Source of the DNA: Metridium senile
Taxonomy: Eukaryota; Cnidaria; Anthozoa; Actiniaria; Metridiidae
Length of the DNA stretch: 64,000 bases
Reading direction: 5' to 3'
Assembly: GCA_949775045.1 (NCBI GenBank)
Contig: OX459095.1
Span: forward strand, 20,454,311 to 20,518,310
Shown: piece by piece, positions 1-9,828 of the stretch
Layout of the letters: the number at the start of each line of letters is the position of its first letter
Position numbering within the stretch: the first letter of the stretch is position 1
The notes under the pieces: generated by a model
The model's input: the letters and a program-made list of their open reading frames with translations, nothing else
Database searches by the model: none
Told to the model about the DNA's origin: nothing
Translations under genes and position numbers: made by a program

Positions 1-930
1 ATTGTTCTTGTTGTTTTCTTGAATGATATTTTTGAAGCAATGTGGATGTTTCTTGATAATGTAGATAATGACGGGTTTGAAGACTTGTTTGATTGTTTGC
101 AGTGCTTTCTGTGCAATATCAACTGGCATGTGAGCTACTGTTGATATGTACGAAGGATTAGAATCATTTGCTTGCTCTTTCTCGTCGTTTTTGCCATCTT
201 TTTTGATAACATCGACGTCTTCAATATTGGCTGTGATTGGTTGGATAGTTGGTGCTTCGTTATCTGATTGGTCAGCTGTTTCAGGTAGCTCACACTCTAT
301 TTGTACATTTTGTACTTTGCCTGAATCTGAGTCCTCGCCGTCGTTTTCTTCTGGTTTTGTGTTTTCCTTTTCGTCTTCATTATCATTATCTTCCTTGTCT
401 GCGTTCTCTTTTTTAGACTTTTTGGATTTTTTCATCTTGGAGAAAGAAAGTCGACGAAGGCGTCCTGGTTTTTTCTTTTTCCCTTCGGCTTTATCCAATG
501 TCTCACTAGCCTCGACTTCTTTCTGAACTTCTTCTTCTTTAGGCTGTTCCTGTTGTTGTTCATCAACAGTTTCCTCGCATTTCCCTTCAACTTCAATAGT
601 CTTTTCTTCGACTTCCTCCTCTTGTTGCTTGACGTCGGTCACCTCCATTTTGTTGGAATCACTTTTTCCTTCGTTGACCTGAATGTCCTCTTCCTTTGTC
701 ATTTTCTTTGATTTCTTCTTCCTAGTTGACAGTCTACCAAGAATGCTTGACTTTTTTCTCTTAGGTTCAGTTATTGCTTCATCCTTTGCGTCGACTTGAT
801 CTTTGCCTTTTTCTTCAGCATCATCGACTGTGATTTGTTCAAAAGACTCAGTGCTTTCGACAAGCTCTGTTTCCACAAATGTTTCTTCTTCAAACTCGTT
901 GGGCTTGTTTACTTCAGTTTTCTCTGCCAT
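1..930 (-). CDS. Lysine/glutamate-rich disordered protein, cut by window edge
   Basis: An open frame of 310 codons begins at the ATG at 928-930 (MAEKTEVNKPNEF) and stays open to base 1, so the C-terminus lies outside the window. The protein is dominated by Glu, Lys, Asp, Ser and Gln. It holds two similar basic patches about 100 residues apart, RKKSSILGRLSTRKKKSKK and KKPGRLRRLSFSKMKKSKK, each followed by acidic stretches. RRLSFS resembles a basophilic-kinase site. The segment nearest the edge is less charged (AHMPVDIAQKALQTIKQVFK) and may begin a folded or amphipathic part. I do not recognise the family. Composition resembles the minus-strand gene at 11879-12925, so they may be distant paralogues, but there is no clear shared motif. 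The uninterrupted 930 bases without stops, on the strand used by its neighbours, argue that it is real. Confidence 0.7.
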   Translation of the reverse strand, partial: MAEKTEVNKPNEFEEETFVETELVESTESFEQITVDDAEEKGKDQVDAKDEAITEPKRKKSSILGRLSTRKKKSKKMTKEEDIQVNEGKSDSNKMEVTDVKQQEEEVEEKTIEVEGKCEETVDEQQQEQPKEEEVQKEVEASETLDKAEGKKKKPGRLRRLSFSKMKKSKKSKKENADKEDNDNEDEKENTKPEENDGEDSDSGKVQNVQIECELPETADQSDNEAPTIQPITANIEDVDVIKKDGKNDEKEQANDSNPSYISTVAHMPVDIAQKALQTIKQVFKPVIIYIIKKHPHCFKNIIQENNKNN

Positions 931-2226
931 CGTACTTGATTACTTACTGACTGACTGACTTGCTTTCTTACTAGAGCATAAGCCAAAGCTAGATAGATTG
1001 GTGAATCAATGTCGTGAGCACAGGCTTTATATCAAAACAGAATCATCACGTGATCATACAACCATAACAAGGCGAACGACCTTCGATGACATAAGATGTT
1101 TATTTGCTAGCTTGTGTGTGTTCTATGTATGAAGGTCCAAGGCCGGGGACGGGTTCAAAGTCCGATTTCTTTAACACCTAACTTGCATTTTAATTATTCC
1201 CAAGAGGAAATAGAACTGATTATTCATCAAGATAGTTTAAAATCTATACCTTATATTAATTTTTTTAGTCGAAGTAGTAACGAAGCTATGGTTTCTCCAA
1301 GTAAAAATCCCGAAAACCGGTCTTGAAATTAACTCTCGTTCTTCAAATCACTCGGTCGCTTGGAGAAACATAACCTTGTTATTTTGACGATTATACTTAA
1401 TAGAGACACATCCATATTTATGTAGTTAAAACAACAATTCATTGACTATGTACAATGTTAATTGCACATTTTAGCAAATAATTTCTAGTAGTGCAAAAAA
1501 AAAAACTGTTATTTTGCCAGTTATTTCATTGCCAAGGCTATGTACTCAAGATATTAAAACTAGCTGAGTACACTTTGTAAGACTAGCTTAGCTGTCGGAT
1601 AGATAAATAAACACGACATGAGAAAACACGCGATATTGACAGTGGTGACAGTTCGATTCGACGTTGACCTCCGAGCAATTGACCAATACGATAATAAACG
1701 ATCGTAAGGAAGTCCAAGTTCAGTCAGTGATAGTATCAGATTTATTAGCAGTTTGTACATGTTATCATCAATTTAAAGATTATCGAAACAATGTCTTAAA
1801 ACAAAAAAATCAAATCAAACTTGTTTATCAGACTAGAGTGCAAATAATATACCCGTGAAACAAGTAGTAATAATTAGTACTAAATAATACACTAGAAAAA
1901 ATAGAATTAGTTTAAAATATCATTATTTAGTATTATTTATGATGCACGCTAATGTTGTAGTCTACCTTAAAGTTTCCTTTTTAAGATAATCCACAGGGAA
2001 CCCAAACAATACGAAAGATATCTGACAATGAAACAATTTCACTTTCTTGGCTCCTTCTCCATGTACCGGACATAGTCTACGTAATTCAATAGAAACAACA
2101 AAAGACTACAATTTAAACAAAGAACGAAGCTAACAAAGAATGGGCTCCTGGTTTCCAGTACACGCAGAGGGACCCACATTCTTTCTATAATATATGTACT
2201 CAGTTTTGGTTCTTGCTACTTTTCTG
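931..2226. other. Intergenic, nothing convincing
   Basis: AT-rich sequence with only short open frames (the longest about 70 codons at 1114-1326) that lack codon bias, recognisable motifs or splice context. The first 100 bases upstream of the gene at 930 probably contain its promoter, but I see no clear core element. Confidence 0.4.
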
Positions 2227-2632
2227 GTCAAAATGTAAGCACTGAATACTATAAATACTATAAACGATATTTAATAGTACTACAAGAGTAGTTCACCAAG
2301 AATTAATAGCGATAAGTGGAAAGTCAACGATAGACGTCAAAATCAGTGCCAAGGATGTCAAGAGCGCGAAAGCTCTGTACAGTTTAAGGGGCAAAATGTA
2401 AGCACCATATACTATAAATAGCTATAAATGATTTAGTACTACAAGAGTAGTTCAAGAAGATTTAATAGATAAACGGAATGTAAACGATCGACGTCAAAAT
2501 CTGTGCCAAGAATGTCAAGAGCGCGAAATGTCTACAGTTACTGTTTTCAAGCTAAACAATAGAAACTGCGCGCTCTTGACATCGTGACACTGATCTTGAC
2601 GTCAATCGTTGGCATTCCATTTATCTACATTC
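2227..2632. repeat. Two tandem diverged ~160-bp units plus an inverted partial copy
   Basis: Units start at about 2227 and 2390, each opening with CAAAATGTAAGCAC and ending near GTCAAGAGCGCGAAA. The bases 2467-2525 of the second unit reappear inverted at about 2569-2625, giving hairpin arms near 57 bp around a loop of about 43 bp. This looks like a MITE-type or fold-back element that was duplicated. No coding potential. Confidence 0.65.
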
Positions 2633-2682
2633 CAGGACTACAAAGTATGTCTGTAATTCCAGACACAACCTTATCCCTTTTT

Positions 2683-3126
2683 GGTTTGTCGATCAATGAG
2701 ACACCCCCACCCCATCCCCCATAACAATGTTGATCAGAGGTGGGTTTGTCGATCAATGAGGCACCCCAACCCCATCCCCCATAACAAAGTTGATCAGATC
2801 AATGAGGCACCCCCACCCCATCCCCCATAACAATGTTGATCAGAGGTGGGTTTGTCGATCAATGAGGCACCCCCACCCCCATCCCCCATAACAATGTTGA
2901 TCAGAGGTGGGTTTGTCGATCAATGAGGCACCCCCACCCCCATCCCCCATAACAATGTTGATCAGAGGTGGGTTTGTCGATCAATGAGGCACCCCCACCC
3001 CATCCCCCACAACAATGTTGATCAGAGGTGGGTTCGTAGATAAATGAGACACCCCCACCCCCATCTCCCATACCAATGTTGATCAGAGGTGGGTTTGTCG
3101 ATCAATGAGACACCCCCACCCCATCC
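2683..3126. repeat. Minisatellite, ~59-60 bp unit, about 7.5 copies
   Basis: The repeat carries GGTTTGTCGATCAATGAG, then a C-rich run (CACCCCCACCCCATCCCCC) and ATAACAATGTTGATCAGAGG. One copy near 2790 is shortened by about 13 bases. Copies differ by a few substitutions and by the length of the C tract. Confidence 0.9.
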
Positions 3127-3127
3127 A

Positions 3128-3598
3128 TTGAAATAGTTATCGCTTACGGGAGATGTTCGCTTAAGAGAGTGGTCGTTCAGAGAGAGTCGACTGTAAGCGA
3201 CCCCTTTTTCAATTTCCCGTTTTGTTTCTCATATAAACTCTGTAATGAATCTCTCTCGTAAGCGACCATTCCCATAAGCGACCGCGACAACCAAGTTCAA
3301 GTTTTGGCCTTTTTCATTGTTTTCCTCTCTTTAATAAGCGACCATCCAGAGGCATTAGACTGCTGACTTTTGCAAATTAATACCTAGAACATCTTTAGAG
3401 ATACCGTGGTGGAAATAATATAAAAACAAAGAGTTAAGATACAGTAATTTTGAAAATTGTTGATAATTTTTTACATGTTTCGGGGTTGTCGTGGTTTGGG
3501 CTTCCTGTGTTAAGATTCTAACAAGCGACCATCTCCCGTGAGCGACCACTTCCTTCCGGTGCGAGGGTGGTCGTTTACGAGTAAGTCAACTGTAAGAT
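3128..3598. mobile_element. Possible MITE with GTAAGCGACC-type repeated motif
   Basis: The motif TAAGCGACCA or its complement occurs at least six times. The left end (TCGCTTACGGGAGATG near 3138) is the approximate inverse of the right end (CATCTCCCGTGAGCGACC near 3528). Repeated AGTCGACTGTAAG-like sequence lies at both sides. The layout suggests a non-autonomous DNA transposon with subterminal repeats. No transposase is visible, and the exact ends are uncertain. Confidence 0.45.
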
Positions 3599-4258
3599 GT
3601 GCGTATTTTCACGTGTATTTCTTGTATTACAATCAAGTATATGTTAATAACAAGTCTGATTTGATTACATTACTTTACATTTAATAGCTTGATGCTTGAA
3701 ACGATTTCCGAAATAAGAAGTGTATGTGTATAGTTCAAAAGCGTCAACCTTCTTGACATGGGCTATATATATATATTCAGTAGTAAACCTGAAACCCATT
3801 GTTTTTTATTTGTCATTAAAAAACTCATTAATAATTCATGAGCTATTAGTCCAATCGGGGCATTCCAATTTGGTCACATGCATGACCTTTATACCCCATA
3901 AAACACTGCCATAGGTACATTATATAAAATTAAACACATGTGTCTTTATGTTAAAGCAGTACGTGTGTCTTTATGATAAAGGTACGTGTGTCTTTATGTA
4001 CCTATGACACTTGTAAAGGTCTCAGTTTTAATCTCTCATCATTGACCTTTACTAGAGGCATCACCCGAAACAATGCTATCAAGCTCCTATACTATATTAT
4101 ACACGACCTTTCTCAAATGTGGGATGCCAAATGTGGTGCTTAATGGTGCATGGTGTGATATGAGAATGCGCAGTGTACCTTGCAAATAAAGTTTGTCTCC
4201 AAATTGGACTTTTCTTCAAGAAACTTTTATAATTTAGTTTTGAATAAGCGTTGGAGTT
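3599..4258. other. Intergenic, AT-rich
   Basis: No gene evidence. A short direct repeat of ACGTGTGTCTTTATG occurs three times between about 3935 and 4000; otherwise the stretch is unremarkable. Confidence 0.4.
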
Positions 4259-4377
4259 TTTTAAGTTATATAAAAAACTCGCAGCACGTGTTTTATCAAG
4301 GATCAAAAACCCTCGCTGCGCTCGGGTTTTTATCCTTGATAAAACACTGCTGCTCGTTTTTTATATACTACTTAACC
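4259..4377. repeat. Fold-back (palindromic) element
   Basis: Left arm from TTAAGTTATATAAAAAACTC (4261) and right arm ending GTTTTTTATATACTACTTAA (about 4375) are near-perfect inverses over about 50 bases, with a very short GC-rich loop (CGCTGCGCTCG). This would extrude a strong hairpin. It is noncoding. Confidence 0.8.
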
Positions 4378-4666
4378 CCATCTAACGTATCGATAGTGAA
4401 AGCGATAACTTACGAGAACAATGGAAAATGGAGATGGCTGAAGAATCCTATTCACCGTATATGTTTCATGGGTTAAGTGGGTTAAGTGTTTTAACTCTGT
4501 ACAATTCAATTGAGCTTGTTTGTCTGGTACTGTCTGCTATTTATATATCATTTTTAATTCATAAACGTTGAACAAACACCTTTATTTTTGATTTGATTTG
4601 AATATGTTTTACACTGATATAGATATTTTTACATGATTTTGCATTTGAGCGAGTAAAGCTGAGTAT

Positions 4667-4710
4667 ACCCTGCGAGCAGAGGCTCTTTTCTCAACCTCTG
4701 CTCGCAGGGT
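4667..4710. repeat. Perfect short hairpin, 16-bp arms
   Basis: ACCCTGCGAGCAGAGG and CCTCTGCTCGCAGGGT flank a 12-base loop with no mismatch. The outer sequence resembles the TAGCCTGCG ends of the fold-back insertions seen further along the window. No clear flanking duplication. A terminator role is unlikely because no gene ends here. Confidence 0.85.
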
Positions 4711-5529
4711 TAGCTTATAGTAAAATGTTATTATCTACACTGTATTAACTATAAAATTAATATATGTACAAAACAAAATATCGCAAAATACTACGCAGGT
4801 TTTGTTGCTATTTTTACCTACAAACTTACCTACAATCAAAGCAAAAGCACGCGCGCGAAAATCCAGAATTATGCTCGCTCGGTATAAATGTGCGGTCTGA
4901 TGATCGCGTAAGCGTGAACCTTTGAGCACCAGCAAAAACAAATCAACAACACCGCATTACAATATCTCTCACCAAACACTACGAAAACCACAGCGTTATA
5001 ATTCACCGCACATCTCAGCTTTGGAAAAGCAAACACCGCACACCGAAGGCACTTACACATCATCGCAATTGAATTTTTTCACCGCAACACCGCATGCAAT
5101 CCCCCATGCATGTCTCCCTCTTAAAGTGGATATTAAAATATCGACAAGCAGCACAGCCATAGCCGTTTCCGTTTAGATATTCGTCTCAAGTAAGTGATTT
5201 CACTGGCTTGTTGTTTCTCATATATGCTATTATTGACATCAACAATAACCCATTCACCCACTTCAGTGTCCAATGCTTCCTCGTGTATTCCATATTGTTC
5301 AGACAAAGACACCTTTCCTTCACTAGTTTGTACTTTGTCGCTTTGCTTGTTGCGTAAAGTAAAACTAAACTTTCTCCTCGGTGACTTTGCTGCCGATTCA
5401 GTGCGCTCCATGTTTTGGAGCTTTAGCCTTTCATCCCTTAAACTGGTGTAAAATTGGTCGTTGTTGTTATTGCTGTCGCCAATCTGTCTCTCAGTAATTG
5501 CGGGGTTTTTCACTTCTTTGATGACACAT

Positions 5530-5660
5530 TGTCATGTATTGGGCTACCTGTGTAGTCACGTGGTCCAACTTGGAGAGTAAAAGAAGTGAAGCGAGAGCGT
5601 GTAGTAGGTTGTGTTTTTACTCGTATATTTCGACGGCCTTAGTGGCCCAAAAACTCTACA
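5530..5660 (+). repeat. 5' LTR, 131 bp
   Basis: Starts TGTCATGTATTGGGC and ends AAAACTCTACA. Identical to the 3' LTR at 8967-9097. Contains GGGCTACCTGTG, an instance of a motif that recurs elsewhere in the window. No obvious TATA box was identified. Confidence 0.95.
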
Positions 5661-5672
5661 TTGGCGACGAGG

Positions 5673-7046
5673 ATGGACCTGAAAAGTCATCTTCCAGTTT
5701 TTGACCTCTCAGGACCGGCTTCTAAGGTTTCTGAGCGCTGGAGAAAGTGGAAAAGGGCGTTCGAATATTACGCCGAAGGTCAAAGTATATCGAATGCCAA
5801 GAAGAAAACCGCTCAATTACTACATTATGCTGGAATGGACCTCCAAGATTTGTTCGAAGATCTTCCAGACCCTGGACCGATCCCAGACAGTGATGATGAT
5901 TATAAGAAAGCTATAAGAAAGCTGGATAATCGTTTTAAAGCAGAGGATAACTTTCCCTACGAGAGACACGTGTTTCGTCAAATGGTGTTCTTTGAAGGCG
6001 AAACGGCTGACCAGTTTGTAACAAGACTTCGAAAGCAAGCAAGACATTGTAATTTTGAAGGCACTCTTGAGGATAATTTACGTGATCAACTCATAGAGCG
6101 AGTGAAAGACCTGGAACTGAAAAAACGTTTACTAGCAACTAACAACATCACCTTAGAGTTAGCTCTCGTCAAGACACGAGCGTGGGAGAGTGCTAACCTT
6201 CAAGTTAAGGATATGTCCGGCGGTATTTCGAAGGAAACCGTCAATTCTGTGAAAGAAAAAAGGAAATTCAACTGTTATAACTGTGGAAAAGAAGGACATT
6301 TTGCGAAAGACCAAAGTTGCCCGGCCAGGAAAAGGAAATGTGCGAAATGTTCTAAAACGGGACACTTTGCAGTTTGCTGTAGAAGTGGAAGAGAAGAAAC
6401 TAGCAAAGAATCGGGACAGTCTGGACGGAGAGGACGTGGTCGTGGCCGTCAGAGACGTGGTTCATCAAATGTGGTTGCTGATAAAGGAGATTCAAGTGAT
6501 AATAACTTCGCATTTAGCGTTGCGGGACAAGAAACTGGGGTGAATTCTGTTCTGAACGAGCCATTGGTACCTGTGAGTATAAATGGAATTGTTAAACCTG
6601 TCCTAATAGACTCTGGCTCGGTAAGTAACCTGATTAATGTTAAAGAATATAAAGAGTTACAAGCACAAGGTCTGAATGCTAGTTTGTCAAAGTGTGATAA
6701 AAAACTGTTTGCCTACGGAGGAAAGCAGCTCACAGTGATTGGCCAATTTACAGCGGAATTGAAAATCAATGATAAGAAAATCCAGTCTGAATTTGTTGTA
6801 ACTGACAAAGGACGGTGCCTGTTAGGGCATTCTTCATCTGTTCAATTGGAAATTTTGAAAATTGGGTTTACACGTGCAACTAGTATTGAGACTGATGACA
6901 TTGAGTCATTTTTGCAAGCAAAATATCCTAAAGTATTCAAGGGGATTGGGAAACTAACTGATTACAAGCTTAAGTTATACGTTGATGCAAGCGTAGCACC
7001 AGTCGCACAAAAGCCGAGACGGGTTCCCTTTCTTCAAGCCGCTTGA
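5673..7046 (+). CDS. Retrotransposon Gag-protease polyprotein, truncated at start of RT
   Basis: Starts at ATG 5673, twelve bases after the LTR and overlapping the presumed primer-binding site; 457 residues. The first ~190 residues are a capsid-like Gag region (RWRKWKRAFEYYAEG). Two zinc knuckles follow: CYNCGKEGHFAKDQSC, whose last spacing is 6 rather than the usual 4, and CAKCSKTGHFAVCC, which is canonical CX2CX4HX4C. An Arg/Gly-rich stretch (RRGRGRGRQRRG) lies between the knuckles and the aspartic protease, whose active site is LIDSGS at about residues 311-316. The frame then enters the sequence that normally precedes the RT domain (QKPRRVPF) and stops within inverted RT sequence. Gag and protease appear intact, so particles might be made if it is transcribed; that is inference. 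Confidence 0.9.
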   Translation: MDLKSHLPVFDLSGPASKVSERWRKWKRAFEYYAEGQSISNAKKKTAQLLHYAGMDLQDLFEDLPDPGPIPDSDDDYKKAIRKLDNRFKAEDNFPYERHVFRQMVFFEGETADQFVTRLRKQARHCNFEGTLEDNLRDQLIERVKDLELKKRLLATNNITLELALVKTRAWESANLQVKDMSGGISKETVNSVKEKRKFNCYNCGKEGHFAKDQSCPARKRKCAKCSKTGHFAVCCRSGREETSKESGQSGRRGRGRGRQRRGSSNVVADKGDSSDNNFAFSVAGQETGVNSVLNEPLVPVSINGIVKPVLIDSGSVSNLINVKEYKELQAQGLNASLSKCDKKLFAYGGKQLTVIGQFTAELKINDKKIQSEFVVTDKGRCLLGHSSSVQLEILKIGFTRATSIETDDIESFLQAKYPKVFKGIGKLTDYKLKLYVDASVAPVAQKPRRVPFLQAA

Positions 7047-7125
7047 TCACATCTTCTAGGTTCTTGTCATGATCCTGGCGATCTTTGCCGTACACTACCA
7101 AGTCATCAGCAATATTTTGGAAACC
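7031..7125 (-). pseudogene. Inverted fragment of reverse transcriptase
   Basis: On the minus strand these roughly 95 bases read as part of an RT palm domain, including an Ala-Asp-Asp box followed by LVVYGKDRQDHDKNLE, a typical gypsy-type sequence after the catalytic aspartates. It sits where about 400 codons of RT and early RNase H should be. On the plus strand it supplies the stop codon of the upstream frame and meaningless codons at the start of the downstream one. This indicates deletion with inversion of a small internal piece. Confidence 0.8.
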
Positions 7126-8718
7126 TTTGATCTAATCACAGATCACGAACCGTTGAAGGTGATATACTCCAGTAGGTCCAAGCCCTCAGCTCGTATTGAA
7201 CGATGGGTTTTGCGCCTGCAACCCTACCACTACAGAGTCCGCTGCATCAGGTCTAAGGAGAATATAGCCGATGCTCTCTCGAGGCTTACAGAACAGAAAC
7301 CTGGCAACCAGCACAAATCTGATGACGAGTATGTTCGGGCAGTTGCCCTGCAGTCAGTACCTGCTGCAATGAGTGTCCAGGAAATAGAGAAAACATCTGC
7401 AGAAGACGAAGAGCTACGAAAAGTCAAGGACTGCTTAGTAAGTGGAAACTGGGAGGACTGCCCAAAGAAATATTTGCCTGTTAGAAATGAACTGACATAC
7501 ATTGGACATGTCATCTTGCGTGGGACAAGAATTGTGATACCGACAGCGTTGAGAAAGAGAGTTACCGAGCTTGCCCATGAAGGCCATCAAGGAATTGTTA
7601 AGACGAAGGAAAGGTTACAGACCAAGGTGTGGTGGCCAGGCATCGACCGGGATGCAGAAAGGAAGTGTCGTGAGTGTTATGGGTGCCAAGTCGTCGTTAG
7701 AGAGTGCAGACCGCCACCTGTAAAATCCTCAAAGATATCTGACAGGCCTTGGCAAGACCTAGCTCTTGACTTAATGGGTCCAATGCCTACTGGTGAACAT
7801 TTGATAGTACTAGTTGACTACTACAGCAGATGGATGGAAGTCGACATAACACGTTCTACCAACTCAGAGAAGATTGTAAAGGTATTAGATGTTCATTTTG
7901 CTAGGTACGGAGTGCCCAAGTCCCTGCGAACAGACAACGCGCCAAATCTTGTGTCTGCAGAGATAGAGAAGTATCTGGCCGAGATGGGAGTGGAGCACAA
8001 GCTGACAACGCCGCTATGGCCCAGAGCGAATGGGGAAGTCGAGCGACAAAACAAGACACTTTTGAAAGCGATGAGAGCTGCTCACGCAGAAAACCAAAAC
8101 TGGCGAACTGAGTTGAACAAGTTCTTACTGGCATATCGATCGACCCCTCACACAACAACTGGAAAGAGCCCATCAGAACTGCTATTTGGCAGAAATCTAA
8201 GCACGAAGTTACCCGATATTGGAGAAAGAGGTGAAGAAATCGACTACAGAGAACAACAAGTAAGAGATCATGATGCGGAAAAGAAGCAATCTTCCGCTGA
8301 TTATGCGGACAAGAAAAGTCATGCAGTGGAGAAAAATCTGAAGACAGGAGACCTAGTGCTGCTTGAGAAGAGAAGAGAAAACAAGAAGCTGTCCCCTGCC
8401 TATGAAAGTGAGCCTTATAAGGTTGAAGCACGTTACGGAGACCAGATTCTTATTGAGTCCCCTCAAGGGGTGAGATACAAACGGAACATCAAACATGTGA
8501 AACAATTTGTCCAACCTAGCTTTGACGAAATCCCAGAGAGACCAGTTGAGCTAAGCCAGCCCAACCCTGAGGTAACAGTACCACCTCTCGCAGAGACAAG
8601 TGCGGGAGCAGATTCTACAGTGATGCCTGAAAGCACAGAGATGTCTGAAAGCGCAGAGATGCCTACTCTTAGAAGATCTACAAGGACTTCAAAGCCACCA
8701 GAAAGATATAAGGATTAG
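7126..8718 (+). CDS. Retrotransposon RNase H tail and integrase (pol remnant)
   Basis: Homology starts at FDLITDHEPLKVI, the C-terminal part of a gypsy RNase H, and passes through the conserved RIERWVLRLQ and ENIADALSR. The integrase follows with its HHCC zinc finger (HEGHQG...WWPG...CRECYGC). The DDE core has Asp in ALDLMGP, Asp in LRTDNAP and Glu in NGEVERQN. A C-terminal region of GPY/F type ends YKRNIKHVKQF. No chromodomain is evident. The frame is open upstream to an ATG at 7069, but 7069-7125 is antisense RT sequence and not a real start. Without an RT and without its own promoter it could only be expressed by readthrough. Catalytic residues of the integrase are all present. Confidence 0.9.
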   Translation, partial: FDLITDHEPLKVIYSSRSKPSARIERWVLRLQPYHYRVRCIRSKENIADALSRLTEQKPGNQHKSDDEYVRAVALQSVPAAMSVQEIEKTSAEDEELRKVKDCLVSGNWEDCPKKYLPVRNELTYIGHVILRGTRIVIPTALRKRVTELAHEGHQGIVKTKERLQTKVWWPGIDRDAERKCRECYGCQVVVRECRPPPVKSSKISDRPWQDLALDLMGPMPTGEHLIVLVDYYSRWMEVDITRSTNSEKIVKVLDVHFARYGVPKSLRTDNAPNLVSAEIEKYLAEMGVEHKLTTPLWPRANGEVERQNKTLLKAMRAAHAENQNWRTELNKFLLAYRSTPHTTTGKSPSELLFGRNLSTKLPDIGERGEEIDYREQQVRDHDAEKKQSSADYADKKSHAVEKNLKTGDLVLLEKRRENKKLSPAYESEPYKVEARYGDQILIESPQGVRYKRNIKHVKQFVQPSFDEIPERPVELSQPNPEVTVPPLAETSAGADSTVMPESTEMSESAEMPTLRRSTRTSKPPERYKD

Positions 8719-8890
8719 ACATTTGATTGAACACTCATAGATATAAGGATAAGACATTTGATTGAACACTCATAGATATAAGGATTAGACATTTGACATT
8801 TGATTGAACACTCATAGATAGACGGATTAGACATTTGATTGAACACTCGTAGATATAAGAATTGGACAATGATCGTTTAATTGAACACTC
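8704..8890 (+). repeat. 35-bp tandem repeat in retrotransposon 3' UTR
   Basis: About 4.5 copies of a unit containing ACATTTGATTGAACACTC followed by ATAGATATAAGG. The integrase stop codon lies in the first copy. Copies vary slightly; the last is degenerate. Confidence 0.85.
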
Positions 8891-8966
8891 AAGGACTACT
8901 TGTTAATGTTTTTGTTAATGTGCTTTTTGTAATTACCAAAGTTCCATTTGTAAAGAAGGGGAGGAA

Positions 8967-9097
8967 TGTCATGTATTGGGCTACCTGTGTAGTCACGTGG
9001 TCCAACTTGGAGAGTAAAAGAAGTGAAGCGAGAGCGTGTAGTAGGTTGTGTTTTTACTCGTATATTTCGACGGCCTTAGTGGCCCAAAAACTCTACA
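8967..9097 (+). repeat. 3' LTR, 131 bp
   Basis: Identical to the 5' LTR and preceded directly by the polypurine tract at 8952-8966. Followed by the target duplication CACAT. Confidence 0.95.
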
Positions 9098-9571
9098 CAC
9101 ATGTCATTGTTGACTTCTCTTCTTTGTCAGCGTTCTCAAACATTGTATTTTTAGTTCTTGCCATGGATTTGTCGCCCGGTTCATTCTTGCCATAAAGTAC
9201 CTCAGTTTTCGTTGTATTTTCATTATCCTCAAATACACTTATTTCAGTTCTTGTTTTGAGATTCTTCTCCTTGTCATTAGCCTGCGTAGCGGCCATGTTG
9301 TCAAACACTTTGTTCTTGTCGTGGATGTTTCGCCCGGTTCATTCTTGACACAAAGTAACTCAGTTTTCGTTGTATTTTTATTATAATTTTTGTTAAATTT
9401 AATCACTTAGACAGGAGGATCTGGCCTTCTATGGGACTGGGGAAGATAAGCCATCAGACTCTTCAATTACCTGGATCTGGAACAGACTTTGCGTGCATCC
9501 GATTACAAAACCCGTGTTCAGGGCTGCACGCAAGTTACTATCACTCAACCCCTCTGCATTCAACAAGAAAA

Positions 9572-9828
9572 AGGGTCCTGAAAGGGGGGGTGGGGGGGGG
9601 GGGGGGGGGGGGGGGTCCGAATCCCATTTCCCAGTTTATATTTGGACCAAATCCCAGTCAAAAATCACATAATCCCATCAGTTTTGCTTAAGTTTTTTTA
9701 AGTTTTCAATCCCATTCCCATTTTCTATTGTTCTTTTATTTGTAAATCCCAGTCCCAGTGCATCAATCCCATTTTCCCAGTCAACAATAAGGCCAATCCC
9801 AGCTCCCATTTTACCCCTTCAGGACCCT
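9572..9828. mobile_element. MITE with AGGGTCCTGAA ends
   Basis: Ends AGGGTCCTGAA and TTCAGGACCCT are perfect inverses. The interior is full of ATCCCAGTCCCA-like repeats and has a long G run near 9585-9615. A second, inverted copy sits at 47281-47496 between stathmin-like exons. Flanks share CAAGAAA, a possible 7-8 bp duplication with one mismatch. Confidence 0.75.

Larger units (their letters stand above)
5530..9097 (+). mobile_element. Ty3/gypsy-type LTR retrotransposon, young but RT-deleted
   Basis: Two 131-bp LTRs (5530-5660 and 8967-9097) are identical by eye and have TG...CA ends. The insertion is flanked by the 5-bp duplication CACAT (5525-5529 and 9098-9102). A likely primer-binding site follows the left LTR (TTGGCGACGAGG), and a purine tract AAAGAAGGGGAGGAA precedes the right LTR. 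Inside are gag-protease and RNase H tail-integrase frames, in the gag-RT-RH-IN order of the Ty3/gypsy group. Most of the reverse transcriptase region is missing and replaced by about 95 bases of inverted RT-coding sequence. The total length of 3568 bp is short for the family. The element cannot be autonomous. Confidence 0.95.
5133..9385 (-). pseudogene. Paralogue of the 11879-12925 gene, split by LTR element
   Basis: Bases 5133-5529 encode the C-terminal part of a protein nearly the same as that of the gene at 11879-12925 (shared VGEWVIVDVNNSIYEKQQAS and SDKVQTSE). Homology resumes at 9098, directly after the retrotransposon, and continues collinearly (DKSMARTK, FDNMAA) to about 9385, where it fades. 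The 5' half is therefore absent. Relative to the intact copy it lacks 12 codons after the Asn run, carries an 18-base in-frame insertion at about 9278-9295, and has one extra codon (Leu) in the C-terminal CCxSIF tail. The 3.57-kb insertion destroys the frame. The interior span 5530-9097 is the transposon, listed separately. Confidence 0.85.

Noticed and set aside
146..526. Plus-strand Ser/Phe-rich frame
   Set aside because: It is the antisense shadow of the better supported minus-strand gene at 1-930. The same holds for plus-strand frames at 5194-5451 and 11937-12839.
2683..3126. Possible CRISPR-like array
   Set aside because: Units are head-to-tail with no unique spacers and the genome is eukaryotic; it is a minisatellite.
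7069..7125. ATG start of the retrotransposon integrase frame
   Set aside because: These codons are antisense RT sequence from the inverted scrap; the homologous protein begins at about 7126.
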